Below are positions 53,907-61,465 of a stretch of 64,000 bases of DNA, piece after piece; positions within the stretch are counted from its first letter, which is position 1, and every line of letters starts with the position of its first letter. The position numbers were made by a program, and so were the translations under genes. Below the pieces are notes generated by a model, which was not told the origin of the DNA, made no database searches, and was given only the letters and a program-made list of their open reading frames with translations. Where the stretch lies: positions 47,020 to 111,019 of the forward strand of contig NZ_LMKA01000090.1 in the NCBI RefSeq assembly GCF_001421435.1. Direction: 5' to 3'. The stretch comes from Chryseobacterium sp. Leaf201 (GTDB taxonomy: Bacteria; Bacteroidota; Bacteroidia; Flavobacteriales; Weeksellaceae).

Positions 53907-54550
53907 CCTTTTAATCTGATATTTACTTTTACGACTAAAAGAATTATCACTAAAAGAAAAATACTTCCGAGTAGTAAAATAATTATTTTCAAATTTTTAT
54001 TTTCAGATTCTAAGATATTTATTTTTAAATTTAAATCATTAATAATATGATCCGGAGAATTTTCAATCAGACTCTTCACTTTTACATATTCACTTTCATT
54101 GTTTTTTATTTCTGATTCTCGTTTGAAATTTTCGCTTAATTTATCAAGCTGCTTTAACTCATCTGAACTAAATATGTCCAGTTCTGCTGTTGAAAAACAG
54201 ATGTCAGAATAAATAAAACCTGTATCAGAATCAATATATCCGAAAATCAGAAATTTGCCTTTTCTGTTAAACATGTAATCACATGACTGGATCTGAGATG
54301 ATAATAAAGTGGCTTCGTCCTGATAAAAACCGCTAAATTCACCAGATTTAAAAACTTTTTCAATCTTTATACTGCTTATAAAATTCTGCAGCGTTTTAAA
54401 TCCCGAAGGTGTTTGCTTTATAGAATAAATATTGCCGGTAAAAACAATATCTGCATTTTCAAATGACTTTTCAAGGCTTAAAGTTTCACATTTACATGCA
54501 AAAATAGAAACAGACAAAAACAAATAAAATAAAAGTGAAAGTTTTGACAT
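53882..54550 (-). CDS. TIMP/NTR-like lipoprotein with C-terminal coiled coil and membrane helix
   Basis: Encodes 222 residues from ATG 54550 (MSKLSLLFYL). Lipobox/signal ends at IFACKC, giving the C-x-C start of NTR/TIMP-like domains, followed by SFENADIVFTGNIYSI, typical of that fold, and further Cys at SCDYMF and ICFST. The rest is a helical stretch (about 125-195) and a membrane helix (about 196-218: IIILLLGSIFLLVIILLVVK) with a basic end. Domain order is external N-terminal domain plus C-terminal anchor. The last codons, KSARKFF, are read from the terminator-like repeat, so the coding end may have grown into it. Confidence 0.7.
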   Translation of the reverse strand: MSKLSLLFYLFLSVSIFACKCETLSLEKSFENADIVFTGNIYSIKQTPSGFKTLQNFISSIKIEKVFKSGEFSGFYQDEATLLSSQIQSCDYMFNRKGKFLIFGYIDSDTGFIYSDICFSTAELDIFSSDELKQLDKLSENFKRESEIKNNESEYVKVKSLIENSPDHIINDLNLKINILESENKNLKIIILLLGSIFLLVIILLVVKVNIRLKGKSARKFF

Positions 54551-54573
54551 GTGGCTTTTAAACAAAAGTCGTA

Positions 54574-54609
54574 AAAAAATCCGCTCAGAAGAAATTCCGG
54601 GCAGATTTA
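54574..54609. repeat. 36-bp terminator-like repeat, copy B
   Basis: Same core as copy A (TCCGCTCAGAA ... TTCCGGGC.GATTTA), with three differences. The minus strand ends with GGATTTTTTTAC, so it terminates the T9SS gene at 54632. Copy A and copy B therefore flank the NTR-like gene. Confidence 0.75.
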
Positions 54610-54631
54610 TGATTAAGATTAAATATAAATT

Positions 54632-55636
54632 TTATTTTTTGATAAATTTGGAAGCTTCCGGCTTCTGGTCTTTCCCTGAAACTTCAATGAAATAAGAGGA
54701 AGGCGGAAGGTCAGACACCTGCACTTTTCCGGATTTCAGATCAGAAGTTTTGATCAGTTTTCCGTCCAGGCTGTAAATTTTTGCCGTTGAATAATTTCCT
54801 GTCTCGCCTTTAAATTCGATAAAATCCTGAGCCGGATTCGGGTAAATTTTCAGGCCCTGCTTTTTAACTGCAAGATCCCCGGTTGATAATAACGCTGCAC
54901 TGAGTGCCTGTGCTCCATCGGTTGTCTGGTTATTGATGCCTGCAAAAGGAACATTAACTACCGTCTGGATCGTTGTGAGTAAAGGAAATTTCCTGGTGCT
55001 GCTGTAATAAGAGTAAGATGTATTGATAATGGTGCCTATCGGAAATACAAAATTTGTATCATTCGGTAAGTGAAGGTTGAAATTCTGAACGGATTTTACC
55101 CGCAACACATTGGTAAAAGTGGATGATCCCAGAATAAGGGTTCCTGAAGCATTAGGATTGATCGTGATGGATCCCTTGCAAAGCCCGCTTGCTGCAGTTG
55201 ACGAAAATGTTCCCTGTGCCTGGTCTGTTTCTGTAACAGTGGTGTATTGGGTAGGGTAGCTGATAAAAGTGCCGTTGTTTACAGATAAATTCAGCGTAGC
55301 ATCAGATGTTACCAGGCCGGTGATTTCCAGCTTGGAGGCTGTCTGTTTGTAAAATACGGTATTCCCGCTGCCGGTCATCTTCAGGGTAGAATTCGGGAAA
55401 GTGGAGATTTCGCTTGCCGTAGGCGTGGAATATACGGTTGAGGATGCTCCTCCGAATATCAGAGAACCGTTCTGAAAAGTAGTGTTCTGTCCGGTAGCAG
55501 AGTTATCCGGGGTTCCTGTTACGCCCAAGTAGCTTACGCTTTCTCCGGTCACAGGGTCATTAAAAGCTTTGGTAATGGTGGTTTGTGCTGATACCATACC
55601 GGATGCAGCGATTAAAAACAGTAAAGTTTTTCTCAT
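54632..55636 (-). CDS. secreted hypothetical protein with T9SS type A sorting domain
   Basis: Encodes 334 residues. Signal peptide ends near MVSAQTT. The main body (about 20-250) is Ser/Thr/Gly-rich and beta-structured with no catalytic motif; the last 75 residues (IYPNPAQDFIEFKGE ... LPPSSYFIEVSGKDQ) form a type A T9SS sorting domain. The protein is therefore exported and probably attached to the surface. Function unknown. Followed by repeat copy B. Confidence 0.82.
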   Translation of the reverse strand: MRKTLLFLIAASGMVSAQTTITKAFNDPVTGESVSYLGVTGTPDNSATGQNTTFQNGSLIFGGASSTVYSTPTASEISTFPNSTLKMTGSGNTVFYKQTASKLEITGLVTSDATLNLSVNNGTFISYPTQYTTVTETDQAQGTFSSTAASGLCKGSITINPNASGTLILGSSTFTNVLRVKSVQNFNLHLPNDTNFVFPIGTIINTSYSYYSSTRKFPLLTTIQTVVNVPFAGINNQTTDGAQALSAALLSTGDLAVKKQGLKIYPNPAQDFIEFKGETGNYSTAKIYSLDGKLIKTSDLKSGKVQVSDLPPSSYFIEVSGKDQKPEASKFIKK

Positions 55637-55964
55637 AAAAATTTTTGTTTAAAGATAGAGAAAAGCTGCTGTGGTACCGAATTATATTTTCAGTTTGTCA
55701 ATAATTGCTGTGGTTGCCGTAAAATATTGGAATTCAGATATGAACATGATCCTGAAATAAGGTATAATATTACCTTGCAGAGTGGAGTTAAGCAAGTTTA
55801 TATGATCCGGCTTGCGGCTTATAGAATGCAACCCGAGGTTTTCATTTACTGTTTTCTCCATCTTCTTGTGGATTAAACTAAATTTTAAATACATAAAATG
55901 AATCGTTTAATAGAGCTCCGGAACTTACAAACATAATTAATCAATAAATCCAGATACTGATAAT
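55637..55964. other. intergenic region, no gene supported
   Basis: 328 nt between the T9SS gene and the SymE-like gene, both leftward. One short frame (70 codons, leftward from 55894) is present but shows no signal, motif or hydrophobic pattern and is not annotated. No terminator seen. Confidence 0.4.
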
Positions 55965-56189
55965 TCAGTTACCCTTTTTTTGTTGATCAAGAGTAATGGT
56001 TATTTTATTTTTTCTCTGTTGCACTTTAATGGTCTGTCCGTGCTCAAAGCCGATATCCTTCAGCCATTTACCGCATAGCCGTATTTCAGGAAGTATGTTA
56101 GGGCGCCAGGAATTAACACAATCAGCATATTTTCCATATACTTTTAGATGCCGGTCTTTCTTATGCTGAAATTTTTTTTCTTGTTCCAT
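55965..56189 (-). CDS. SymE-like toxin family protein (copy 1)
   Basis: Encodes 74 residues from ATG 56189; an earlier ATG at 56210 is possible but lies within operator-like sequence. The C-terminal half PEIRLCGKWLKDIGFEHGQ followed by TIKVQQRKNKITITL is the SymE_toxin/AbrB-like swapped-hairpin fold. E. coli SymE is an SOS-induced toxin that condenses nucleic acid and is controlled by antisense RNA. Here the gene is divergent from an Xre regulator with a palindrome between, so control is probably transcriptional. Paralogue of the protein at 63534. Confidence 0.8.
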   Translation of the reverse strand: MEQEKKFQHKKDRHLKVYGKYADCVNSWRPNILPEIRLCGKWLKDIGFEHGQTIKVQQRKNKITITLDQQKKGN

Positions 56190-56210
56190 AATTATAATTA
56201 ATTGATTCAA

Positions 56211-56230
56211 AAATATAATTAATTATATTT
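56211..56230. promoter_or_regulatory. 20-bp perfect palindrome in the symE1/xre1 intergenic region
   Basis: AAATATAATT and AATTATATTT are exact complements. A shorter copy of the core (TAATTATAATTA) lies at 56189-56202 region. It sits 21 nt upstream of the SymE-like start and could be the operator of the divergent Xre protein. Confidence 0.6.
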
Positions 56231-56331
56231 AAATGCAATATATAACGCATGAAATTATAATTATTGTTGTTTGTGCATGATTTTCAAGTCTTTAGAATTT
56301 TACGATATTTGCAGGAGAAGTTAATAATTAC

Positions 56332-56541
56332 GTGTCGAAAGTAAATTTAAATAGAATAAAATCTGTCTTAGCTGAAAAAAACAAAACCAGTAAGGATCTA
56401 GCCAGCCATTTAGGGAAAACCGAATCAACCATTTCGCGTTGGTGTACCAATGAAGTCCAACCTTCTGTTGAAACGCTTTATGAAATATCTAAATTTCTGA
56501 AAGTGGATATCCGGGAGTTGTTGGTGTCAACAGGTAATTGA
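56332..56541 (+). CDS. Xre-family helix-turn-helix protein (GTG start)
   Basis: Encodes 69 residues from GTG 56332 (read as Met). It is a plain HTH_3 domain: NLNRIKSVLAEKNKTSKDLA, HLGKTESTISRWCTNEVQPS, TLYEISKFLKVDIRELL. No second domain. Divergent from SymE copy 1 with the palindrome at 56211 in between; likely the repressor of that gene. Immediately downstream lies the wreck of another xre gene. Confidence 0.85.
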   Translation: MSKVNLNRIKSVLAEKNKTSKDLASHLGKTESTISRWCTNEVQPSVETLYEISKFLKVDIRELLVSTGN

Positions 56542-56579
56542 TAAATATTATCAACTGACAATCAAAAGTTATTTTGTTA

Positions 56580-56746
56580 ATGATCAGAAATAAGTAAAGA
56601 TAGAATTGAGTAAGCGTATTGTCTTGCTGCGTGAGGAAAAGGGCTGGAGCCAATCCTATATTGTCCATGCCTGCAATAAAGAGGGTCAAGCCATTGAAAA
56701 ATGGAAATGGAAAAATGAATCCTATGCTTTTTCATGAAGGAAAGTA
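56580..56746 (+). pseudogene. decayed xre gene related to the intact one at 63826
   Basis: From ATG 56580 the DNA matches the intact xre gene at 63826 over more than 150 nt (for example AAGGGCTGGAGCCA, GCCATTGAAAAA, GAATCCTA in both). A one-base deletion after codon 5 (AAG-TAA here, AAG-TTA in the intact gene) creates an immediate stop and frameshift, and further changes and a 3' truncation follow. It is a dead copy, so the two SymE/Xre modules have a shared past. Confidence 0.85.
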
Positions 56747-56768
56747 AAGAGGGGAGTAGCCATTGTTT

Positions 56769-57374
56769 CTATTCAAGCACATCTTCATTGATAAAGTCAT
56801 ACTCTTTATCCATCAGCATCTGTAAATAATCTTCAAAGCTGTCTGCAATAACGCTGAACTCATCCGGGTCATGCAGAAACCTTACAATCTGGCCCTTTGT
56901 TCCTTTTTCAGACGGACTGAAATCGATGAACAGCTGTGAGGTTCCGCCATTGTTCGCACAGTCTGAAAAGTGAAGCCACTTCAGGTCTTTTGCGGTATCG
57001 GTAATTTTTTCGTCAATCTCCACTTCTTCATATTCCCGCTCAATATAATCCGAATAATATTTAACGGCTATATCATGGTTTTCAATCATTTGTGCGGATG
57101 ACAGAAGGTAATAAGGATATTCTTCCATATCGGAGCCGAGCATATAAAAAGCAATTTCTTCACCTTCATATTCCCGCCAGTAGGTTCCGTCCACATCGTT
57201 CAGCAGGCTTACCAGCGCATCCGGAATATCCGGAAATATCCCGGTGAGTTTTTCAATATTCTCTTTTGCTGCTCCGTGTTTGATCTTTTCAAAGTGATCC
57301 CAGGATTCCTGTGCCTGGTTTTCGTAATAGGCTTTTTTTAGTCCTGTTTTATATTGCTGTGCTGTTGGATTCAT
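56769..57374 (-). CDS. SMI1/KNR4 (SUKH) family immunity-like protein
   Basis: Encodes 201 residues. The SUKH pattern is visible: IPDALVSLLNDVDGTYWREY, a loop with EEYPYYLLSSAQMI, then WLHFSDCANNGGTSQLFIDF and IVRFLHDPDEFSVIADSFEDYL near the end. SUKH proteins are immunity proteins of polymorphic toxins in bacteria. No toxin is adjacent in the window, so the role is inferred. First (most downstream) of four leftward genes of immunity type, 41 nt after the next one. Confidence 0.85.
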   Translation of the reverse strand: MNPTAQQYKTGLKKAYYENQAQESWDHFEKIKHGAAKENIEKLTGIFPDIPDALVSLLNDVDGTYWREYEGEEIAFYMLGSDMEEYPYYLLSSAQMIENHDIAVKYYSDYIEREYEEVEIDEKITDTAKDLKWLHFSDCANNGGTSQLFIDFSPSEKGTKGQIVRFLHDPDEFSVIADSFEDYLQMLMDKEYDFINEDVLE

Positions 57375-57415
57375 ATTTTTATTTTTAAAATTAAAGATTT
57401 CCCGTTATAATAATT

Positions 57416-58006
57416 CTACATTTCTTTTTGAAAACTGAAACCGTGAGACTGCAGGTATTCATCCAGCTCAATCTCAAAAGGAATGTTAAATCCGTTATCC
57501 AGATCATACAGCCCGCCTCCGGCATCCGAAGATTCTAAAAATCCGAGTGTTTTGGAGCGGGTCTGTTCTTTTGCTTTTTTCCAGCATTTCGTCAGGAAAT
57601 CAATTTCCAGTCCGGACTGGTTTTCCCAGTAATTGGAGAGGTCCGGCAGGTCATTTTCATCAGCATGCGCCGCATAATTGATGTTGTTGTCATCCAGAAC
57701 TTTTTTGCACATTTCCTGAACATCAATAGAGGTATAATCTTCAAACCCATGTTCTTTTAGATGCAGTTCTGCCATCATAACTGTTTTGTCCGGGGAATAA
57801 TACTCATAATTCGGGAGGGCAAATAAAAAGCTTAACGGACTGGCAGCATAATAATACAGGCTGATCACCTCAATTTTCCGGTCATCTTCCCGAAACTGGT
57901 ATTTGGAACTTAACACATCGGTCAGGAAATTGGTAACTGTAGTTTCCCTCGGAAGGAGGAATGTCTCTCTGAATGCTTCATCAATTTTTGCTTCTAGGTT
58001 CTTCAT
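57416..58006 (-). CDS. hypothetical acidic soluble protein, possible immunity protein
   Basis: Encodes 196 residues, acidic, no signal peptide. Segments such as SLYYYAASPLSFLFALPNYE, MCKKVLDDNNINYAAH and SSDAGGGLYDLDNGFNIPFE show a globular mixed fold. No family recognised. Its place between SUKH and DUF2004-like genes in the same direction suggests a similar role, but there is no direct evidence. Confidence 0.65.
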   Translation of the reverse strand: MKNLEAKIDEAFRETFLLPRETTVTNFLTDVLSSKYQFREDDRKIEVISLYYYAASPLSFLFALPNYEYYSPDKTVMMAELHLKEHGFEDYTSIDVQEMCKKVLDDNNINYAAHADENDLPDLSNYWENQSGLEIDFLTKCWKKAKEQTRSKTLGFLESSDAGGGLYDLDNGFNIPFEIELDEYLQSHGFSFQKEM

Positions 58007-58030
58007 GCCTTATTCACTTTTTTACAGTTA

Positions 58031-58064
58031 TAAAAATAAAAAAACCATTCTGGAAAACAGAATG
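58031..58064 (-). terminator. terminator downstream of the DUF2004-like gene
   Basis: On the minus strand CATTCTG / CAGAATG (58046-58064) is followed by GGTTTTTTTATTTTT. It follows the gene at 58115 and precedes the gene at 57416. Confidence 0.8.
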
Positions 58065-58114
58065 ATTCTTAAGTTATCTTTCAAATTAATAAAGCCTGCT
58101 ATTGGAGTTTTATT

Positions 58115-58615
58115 CTAACTTTCCATTGTCATATAATCCAGTTGCCCGTTTTCATCTGTATTTATGACAACCAAGTAATTGGTTAAATCTTCTCCAATTG
58201 AATAATCTAAAATGGCAAAATTATCTTCACTGTCGGGATAAAGTCCTATTCTTACCAATTCTATTTTTTTCAAAAGCTGTTGTTCCGGGCCAAGTGTCGG
58301 GTCATCAAAGTTGATCAGTGCTGAAAGTTCATCTTTCTCAACTTCTTCAAGATGATGTTCTATATAAAATTTTACAGTATCTCCCTCTTCATCATTATAG
58401 TCGTCTGATAGGTATGTTTTATTCAGTTCATTAAACTTGTCAATATTTTCCAGATAGCTTTTTACTTTATCCAACTGAAAGGTTTCGGTATTTTTGTTTT
58501 CAAAATTAAGATCGATCTGAATTTCATGGCCATTAAAGTCTATACTAACACTATAATATTCTTCCAGATTCTTTGTTGATAATTTACCGAAATAAGGTAA
58601 TGTGTATTCTTTCAT
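58115..58615 (-). CDS. DUF2004-like protein, possible immunity protein
   Basis: Encodes 166 residues. The start MKEYTLPYFGKLSTKNLEEY is followed by YSVSIDFNGHEIQIDLNFEN, and the C-terminus contains LVRIGLYPDSEDNFAILDYSIGE and YLVVINTDENGQ. This resembles DUF2004, a family that I recall from genomes with polymorphic toxin loci. Acidic and soluble. It lies 6 nt after the SUFU-like gene and is followed by a terminator. Confidence 0.65.
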   Translation of the reverse strand: MKEYTLPYFGKLSTKNLEEYYSVSIDFNGHEIQIDLNFENKNTETFQLDKVKSYLENIDKFNELNKTYLSDDYNDEEGDTVKFYIEHHLEEVEKDELSALINFDDPTLGPEQQLLKKIELVRIGLYPDSEDNFAILDYSIGEDLTNYLVVINTDENGQLDYMTMES

Positions 58616-58621
58616 ATAATC

Positions 58622-59272
58622 TTATTTACATACATTTTTCCTTCCTACTTTTATTATTTCTTCAATACCAAATTTGTCAAATAATTCAAGCAGATCCATG
58701 GCACCGTTCTTTTTCTTGAATTCGAGTTCTTCTTTATAGAGCGGAATCATGGTATAGATATCAATTGTATTCTCATCCGCCAGTTCAATACAAGTAAATT
58801 CTTCCGATAATTCCATAGAATGAGCCAGCATAATTGAGTTAAACCCGATCTCTTCTGCAAATTCCTTATCATCTTCAAATCCGTAAGTATGGCCAAAACC
58901 AAACCAGGTTTTATTTATATGCGGAGACATCATGATCTCCTTCATCAGCCTGATCGGCCAGTAATTTTTCTCATCACTGAAGGATTCATATTCCAAATTC
59001 CATTCTTTAGGCAGTAAAATTACGAGTTCAGCGAACTGAGAGGAGTCTGTATCCTCAGGAACCGACATCGGCAAAGCACTCATCCCACAGCTTAAAAGAA
59101 TATGATAAGGCCTGTTATCATTTGCTTTGATAAAAAAAATATCCCTGTGGATGATTTCAGATTTAATTTCGTCAAATACAACAATGTCCTCGTTCTCGTC
59201 AAAGAACTGATCAAGATGATCATCAATAATCTCAACGCTGTTGGGAACATTGTTTTTTGCTGATGGATCCAT
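58622..59272 (-). CDS. suppressor-of-fused (SUFU)-like domain protein, immunity type
   Basis: Encodes 216 residues. The SUFU-like core is visible: FFIKANDNRPYHILLSCGMS, FAELVILLPKEWNLEY, YWPIRLMKEIMMSPHI and WFGFGHTYGF. In bacteria SUFU domains act as immunity proteins of polymorphic toxins. It is followed by the DUF2004-like gene at a distance of 6 nt, so the two are one transcript. Start ATG 59272. Confidence 0.82.
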   Translation of the reverse strand: MDPSAKNNVPNSVEIIDDHLDQFFDENEDIVVFDEIKSEIIHRDIFFIKANDNRPYHILLSCGMSALPMSVPEDTDSSQFAELVILLPKEWNLEYESFSDEKNYWPIRLMKEIMMSPHINKTWFGFGHTYGFEDDKEFAEEIGFNSIMLAHSMELSEEFTCIELADENTIDIYTMIPLYKEELEFKKKNGAMDLLELFDKFGIEEIIKVGRKNVCK

Positions 59273-59305
59273 TTGTTTTCAATATTTATGTTATTAATAA
59301 AAGTT

Positions 59306-59387
59306 GGGAATAATCTTCTGAAATTACATTTGTGAGATGATTTTCCCTGTATTGACGAGGCATGAGTACAACCCCCGCACCGGCGGG
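59306..59387. repeat. interspersed repeat, copy 2 (diverged)
   Basis: Best read on the minus strand: CCCGCCGG, then GCCTCGTCAATACA and ATCTCACAAATGTAATTTCAGAAGA. It aligns with copy 1 at 60315 in the order CCGCCGG, TGCCTC(A/G)TCA-TACA, ATCTCA, TGT(A/G)A-TTTCAG. It lies 12 nt downstream of the LolA-like gene stop codon. Confidence 0.65.
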
Positions 59388-59399
59388 CCAGCATTATAA

Positions 59400-60104
59400 T
59401 TATTTAAAGTCACTTTCGTTGATCTTTTTGTTATAATATACATCAACAATTTTAATGGCCTGATTGCCATCTTCAGATACAAATGTATCTTTAGTCTCAT
59501 AAATTAAGTCCCCGAATTTTTTATAATCATCATAGAGCGTAACTGAGAAAGAATCTTTTTCAGGATTTTTAACGACTTCGGATTTTACCAAAAGATTTGA
59601 TGTCTTATCATAATATAAATAGGTCACTTTTCCATTGCTTAGGGTAGCTTGAATTTTATCGCAGTTTTTGTTATTGGCTTTTTCTTCTCCAATATATTCT
59701 AATGTATAAAGCGTAGGATCAATATAGTCCAAGGAATTTATAATGTGACGGCGGTAATTTTTGTCTTTGAACTCTTCCTGATCAGCAACTTTTTTTTGCC
59801 CGTTAACCACATTATATCCCGTTTTTCCATCATAAAAAGATTTATAAACAATTCTTCCCTGGTATTCAATTTCAAAACTTCCCTTATTGGGAGCCATTTC
59901 TTTGGTAATCCAGAAAACATTTCTGCCATCCATTACGGTTTCTGATTTAGTGTATAATGTTTTGATATTTTCTAACACCTGTTTTCCGCCCTGAGCCTGA
60001 ATTGATTTTTCGATAATTTCTACAGATTTGCTTGTTTGAGCATTTTGTGCAGTTAGAGATGCTGTTGAAAGAAAAATGGCAGCGATCGTAGTGGTAAATT
60101 TCAT
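59400..60104 (-). CDS. LolA-like periplasmic outer-membrane lipoprotein-sorting family protein
   Basis: Encodes 234 residues. Signal peptide ends near SLTAQN. The fold is a half-barrel as in LolA/LolB-like proteins: IIEKSIQAQGGKQVLENIKT, SFEIEYQGRIVYKSFYDGKTGYNV, CDKIQATLSNGKVTYLYYDKTSNLLVKSE. It is not LolA itself (no clear match to the LolA operon) but belongs to the broader family that bind hydrophobic molecules in the periplasm. Both sides carry copies of an interspersed repeat. Confidence 0.75.
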   Translation of the reverse strand: MKFTTTIAAIFLSTASLTAQNAQTSKSVEIIEKSIQAQGGKQVLENIKTLYTKSETVMDGRNVFWITKEMAPNKGSFEIEYQGRIVYKSFYDGKTGYNVVNGQKKVADQEEFKDKNYRRHIINSLDYIDPTLYTLEYIGEEKANNKNCDKIQATLSNGKVTYLYYDKTSNLLVKSEVVKNPEKDSFSVTLYDDYKKFGDLIYETKDTFVSEDGNQAIKIVDVYYNKKINESDFK

Positions 60105-60314
60105 TTTTGTTATTAATTTTTATTGAGTTATATCACAGAAGAGTATGGACTAATGCAGGCTTTCAAAAATTTGAGTCAAAGAAAGATGGAGCAAAACCGA
60201 TATTTTCTATAGCGCAAACTTAACCAAAAATTTGAAGTGGAAGAATGGCAAAAGCAAAAAATAGGAGCAAACTTTTCAGTTTTGTCTATAATTCTTTCAG
60301 GTTCTCGTCCACGC
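60105..60314. other. intergenic stretch, no gene supported
   Basis: Noncoding sequence upstream of the LolA-like gene. The only long frame (77 codons, leftward from 60409) runs through the interspersed repeat and is rejected. Confidence 0.4.
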
Positions 60315-60399
60315 GCGCTCCTGAAGTCACAGTTGTGGGGTTTTGAGATCGGTCCTTCTTGTAGTGATGAGGCACGAGCGTGACGCTCGTGCCGGCGGG
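60315..60399. repeat. interspersed repeat, copy 1, with 10-bp perfect hairpin
   Basis: GGCACGAGCG (60371-60380) and CGCTCGTGCC (60384-60393) are exact complements around TGA. On the minus strand the element reads CCCCGCCGGCACGAGCG, then the hairpin, then TCATCACTACAAGAAGGA and CTCAAAACCCCACAACTGTGA. Copy 2 at 59306 has the same order in the same orientation but has lost the hairpin. Confidence 0.75.
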
Positions 60400-60469
60400 G
60401 AATAATCATTTGAAAGTTATAAATTTTCCTGTAAACCCATATGCGTTTTTATAATTTTTTCCCACTGAC

Positions 60470-60928
60470 TTAATAACAGTTTCCTCCACAATCTGTAGCA
60501 TTCTGGCTGTCTTCAGAAGTGACGGTATAGGTTTCCACCTCCTTATCATTATATACAGGATTAAAAATGTTCCTTGGCTGATTGAAGCACTGATTGGTTT
60601 CCGTGCATTCCTGATAGATCACTCTTTTTGTATTGTCAAAAACTACTTCTATGTGGGTAATACTTCCAACCGCCGTTTTATTAAATAACCCGGTCATGGT
60701 AAATCCGGCAGCCCCGGAAGGTGTGTATGTGTACTTTTTGGTAAAAGTCTGGCTGTTGGGTAAAGTTATTGAGTTTTCCAGTTCCTTATTACCGTTTACA
60801 TAAGGGATCAGCCTCACATTTTTACCTGATGTGTTTAAAATATTGTAGGTATATTCAATACTTTCCCCTTGGTCTGTCCCGCATTGGATCATTAAGAACC
60901 CGAGACTTAATAATAATAGTGATTTCAT
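60470..60928 (-). CDS. small lipoprotein, tandem paralogue 1
   Basis: Encodes 152 residues. Lipobox at IQC (Cys16, LMIQCGTDQ). The N-terminal 95 residues form a beta-rich domain (YTYNILNTSGKNVRLIPYVNG); the last 54 (TKRVIYQECTETNQCF ... NATDCGGNCY) carry five cysteines. This tail is identical, apart from one Val/Ile change, to that of the lipoprotein at 60997, while the N-terminal parts differ. Function unknown. A terminator lies between the two genes. Confidence 0.8.
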   Translation of the reverse strand: MKSLLLLSLGFLMIQCGTDQGESIEYTYNILNTSGKNVRLIPYVNGNKELENSITLPNSQTFTKKYTYTPSGAAGFTMTGLFNKTAVGSITHIEVVFDNTKRVIYQECTETNQCFNQPRNIFNPVYNDKEVETYTVTSEDSQNATDCGGNCY

Positions 60929-60952
60929 AATAATTTAACCAGGAATTATAAT

Positions 60953-60990
60953 CCAAAAAAAAGAAACCACCTTATTAAAAGGCGGTTTCA
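60953..60990 (-). terminator. intrinsic terminator between the tandem lipoprotein genes
   Basis: On the minus strand GAAACCGCCTT pairs with AAGGTGGTTTC (one G-U) and is followed by TTTTTTTT. The 60997 gene thus ends a transcript and the 60470 gene needs its own promoter. Confidence 0.9.
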
Positions 60991-60996
60991 ATGTAC

Positions 60997-61458
60997 TTAA
61001 TAACAGTTTCCTCCACAGTCTGTAGCATTCTGGCTGTCTTCAGAAGTGATGGTATAGGTTTCTACTTCCTTATCATTATATACAGGATTAAAAATGTTCC
61101 TCGGCTGGTTAAAGCACTGATTGGTTTCTGTGCATTCCTGATAGATTACTCTTTTTGTATTGTTAAAAACTACTTCTACCTGGGTTAAATGACCGGAAGA
61201 AGGCGTTACAAAAAAGCTTGACATCAGTAAACCGTCATTGTAAGGAGGCTTAACTTCTTTTTTCAGATTTATGATACCGTCTTTGGCAAGGGAAACCTTT
61301 AAGCTGTAATTAGCCTGCCCGTTAAAATAAGGAACTAAATCAATCTTAGAGCCTGAGTTATTTTTAATGCTGTAATCAAAATATTTTGTTTCTTCCTGAT
61401 CTGTTCCGCATTGGATCATTAACAATCCGGCAGTTATTAGTATGGATAGTAATTTCAT
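60997..61458 (-). CDS. small lipoprotein, tandem paralogue 2
   Basis: Encodes 153 residues from ATG 61458; a longer frame from 61581 runs into the peptidase gene. Lipobox at IQC (LMIQCGTDQ). N-terminal domain contains YSIKNNSGSKIDLVPYFNG, parallel to paralogue 1, and the C-terminal tail is the shared Cys-rich TNQCFNQPRNIF ... GGNCY. It starts 7 nt after the peptidase-like gene stop, so the two are co-translated and likely act together at the envelope. Confidence 0.82.
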   Translation of the reverse strand: MKLLSILITAGLLMIQCGTDQEETKYFDYSIKNNSGSKIDLVPYFNGQANYSLKVSLAKDGIINLKKEVKPPYNDGLLMSSFFVTPSSGHLTQVEVVFNNTKRVIYQECTETNQCFNQPRNIFNPVYNDKEVETYTITSEDSQNATDCGGNCY

Positions 61459-61465
61459 AATAAAT

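Noticed and set aside
55682..55894. 70-codon leftward frame upstream of the SymE copy 1 region
   Set aside because: No signal, motif, hydrophobic pattern or promoter; composition typical of chance frames in A+T-rich DNA.
59092..59394. 100-codon leftward frame
   Set aside because: It starts inside repeat copy 2 and overlaps the SUFU-like gene in another frame.
60176..60409. 77-codon leftward frame
   Set aside because: It runs through the interspersed repeat and its hairpin; the protein is low in expected patterns and Arg/His-rich because of the repeat.
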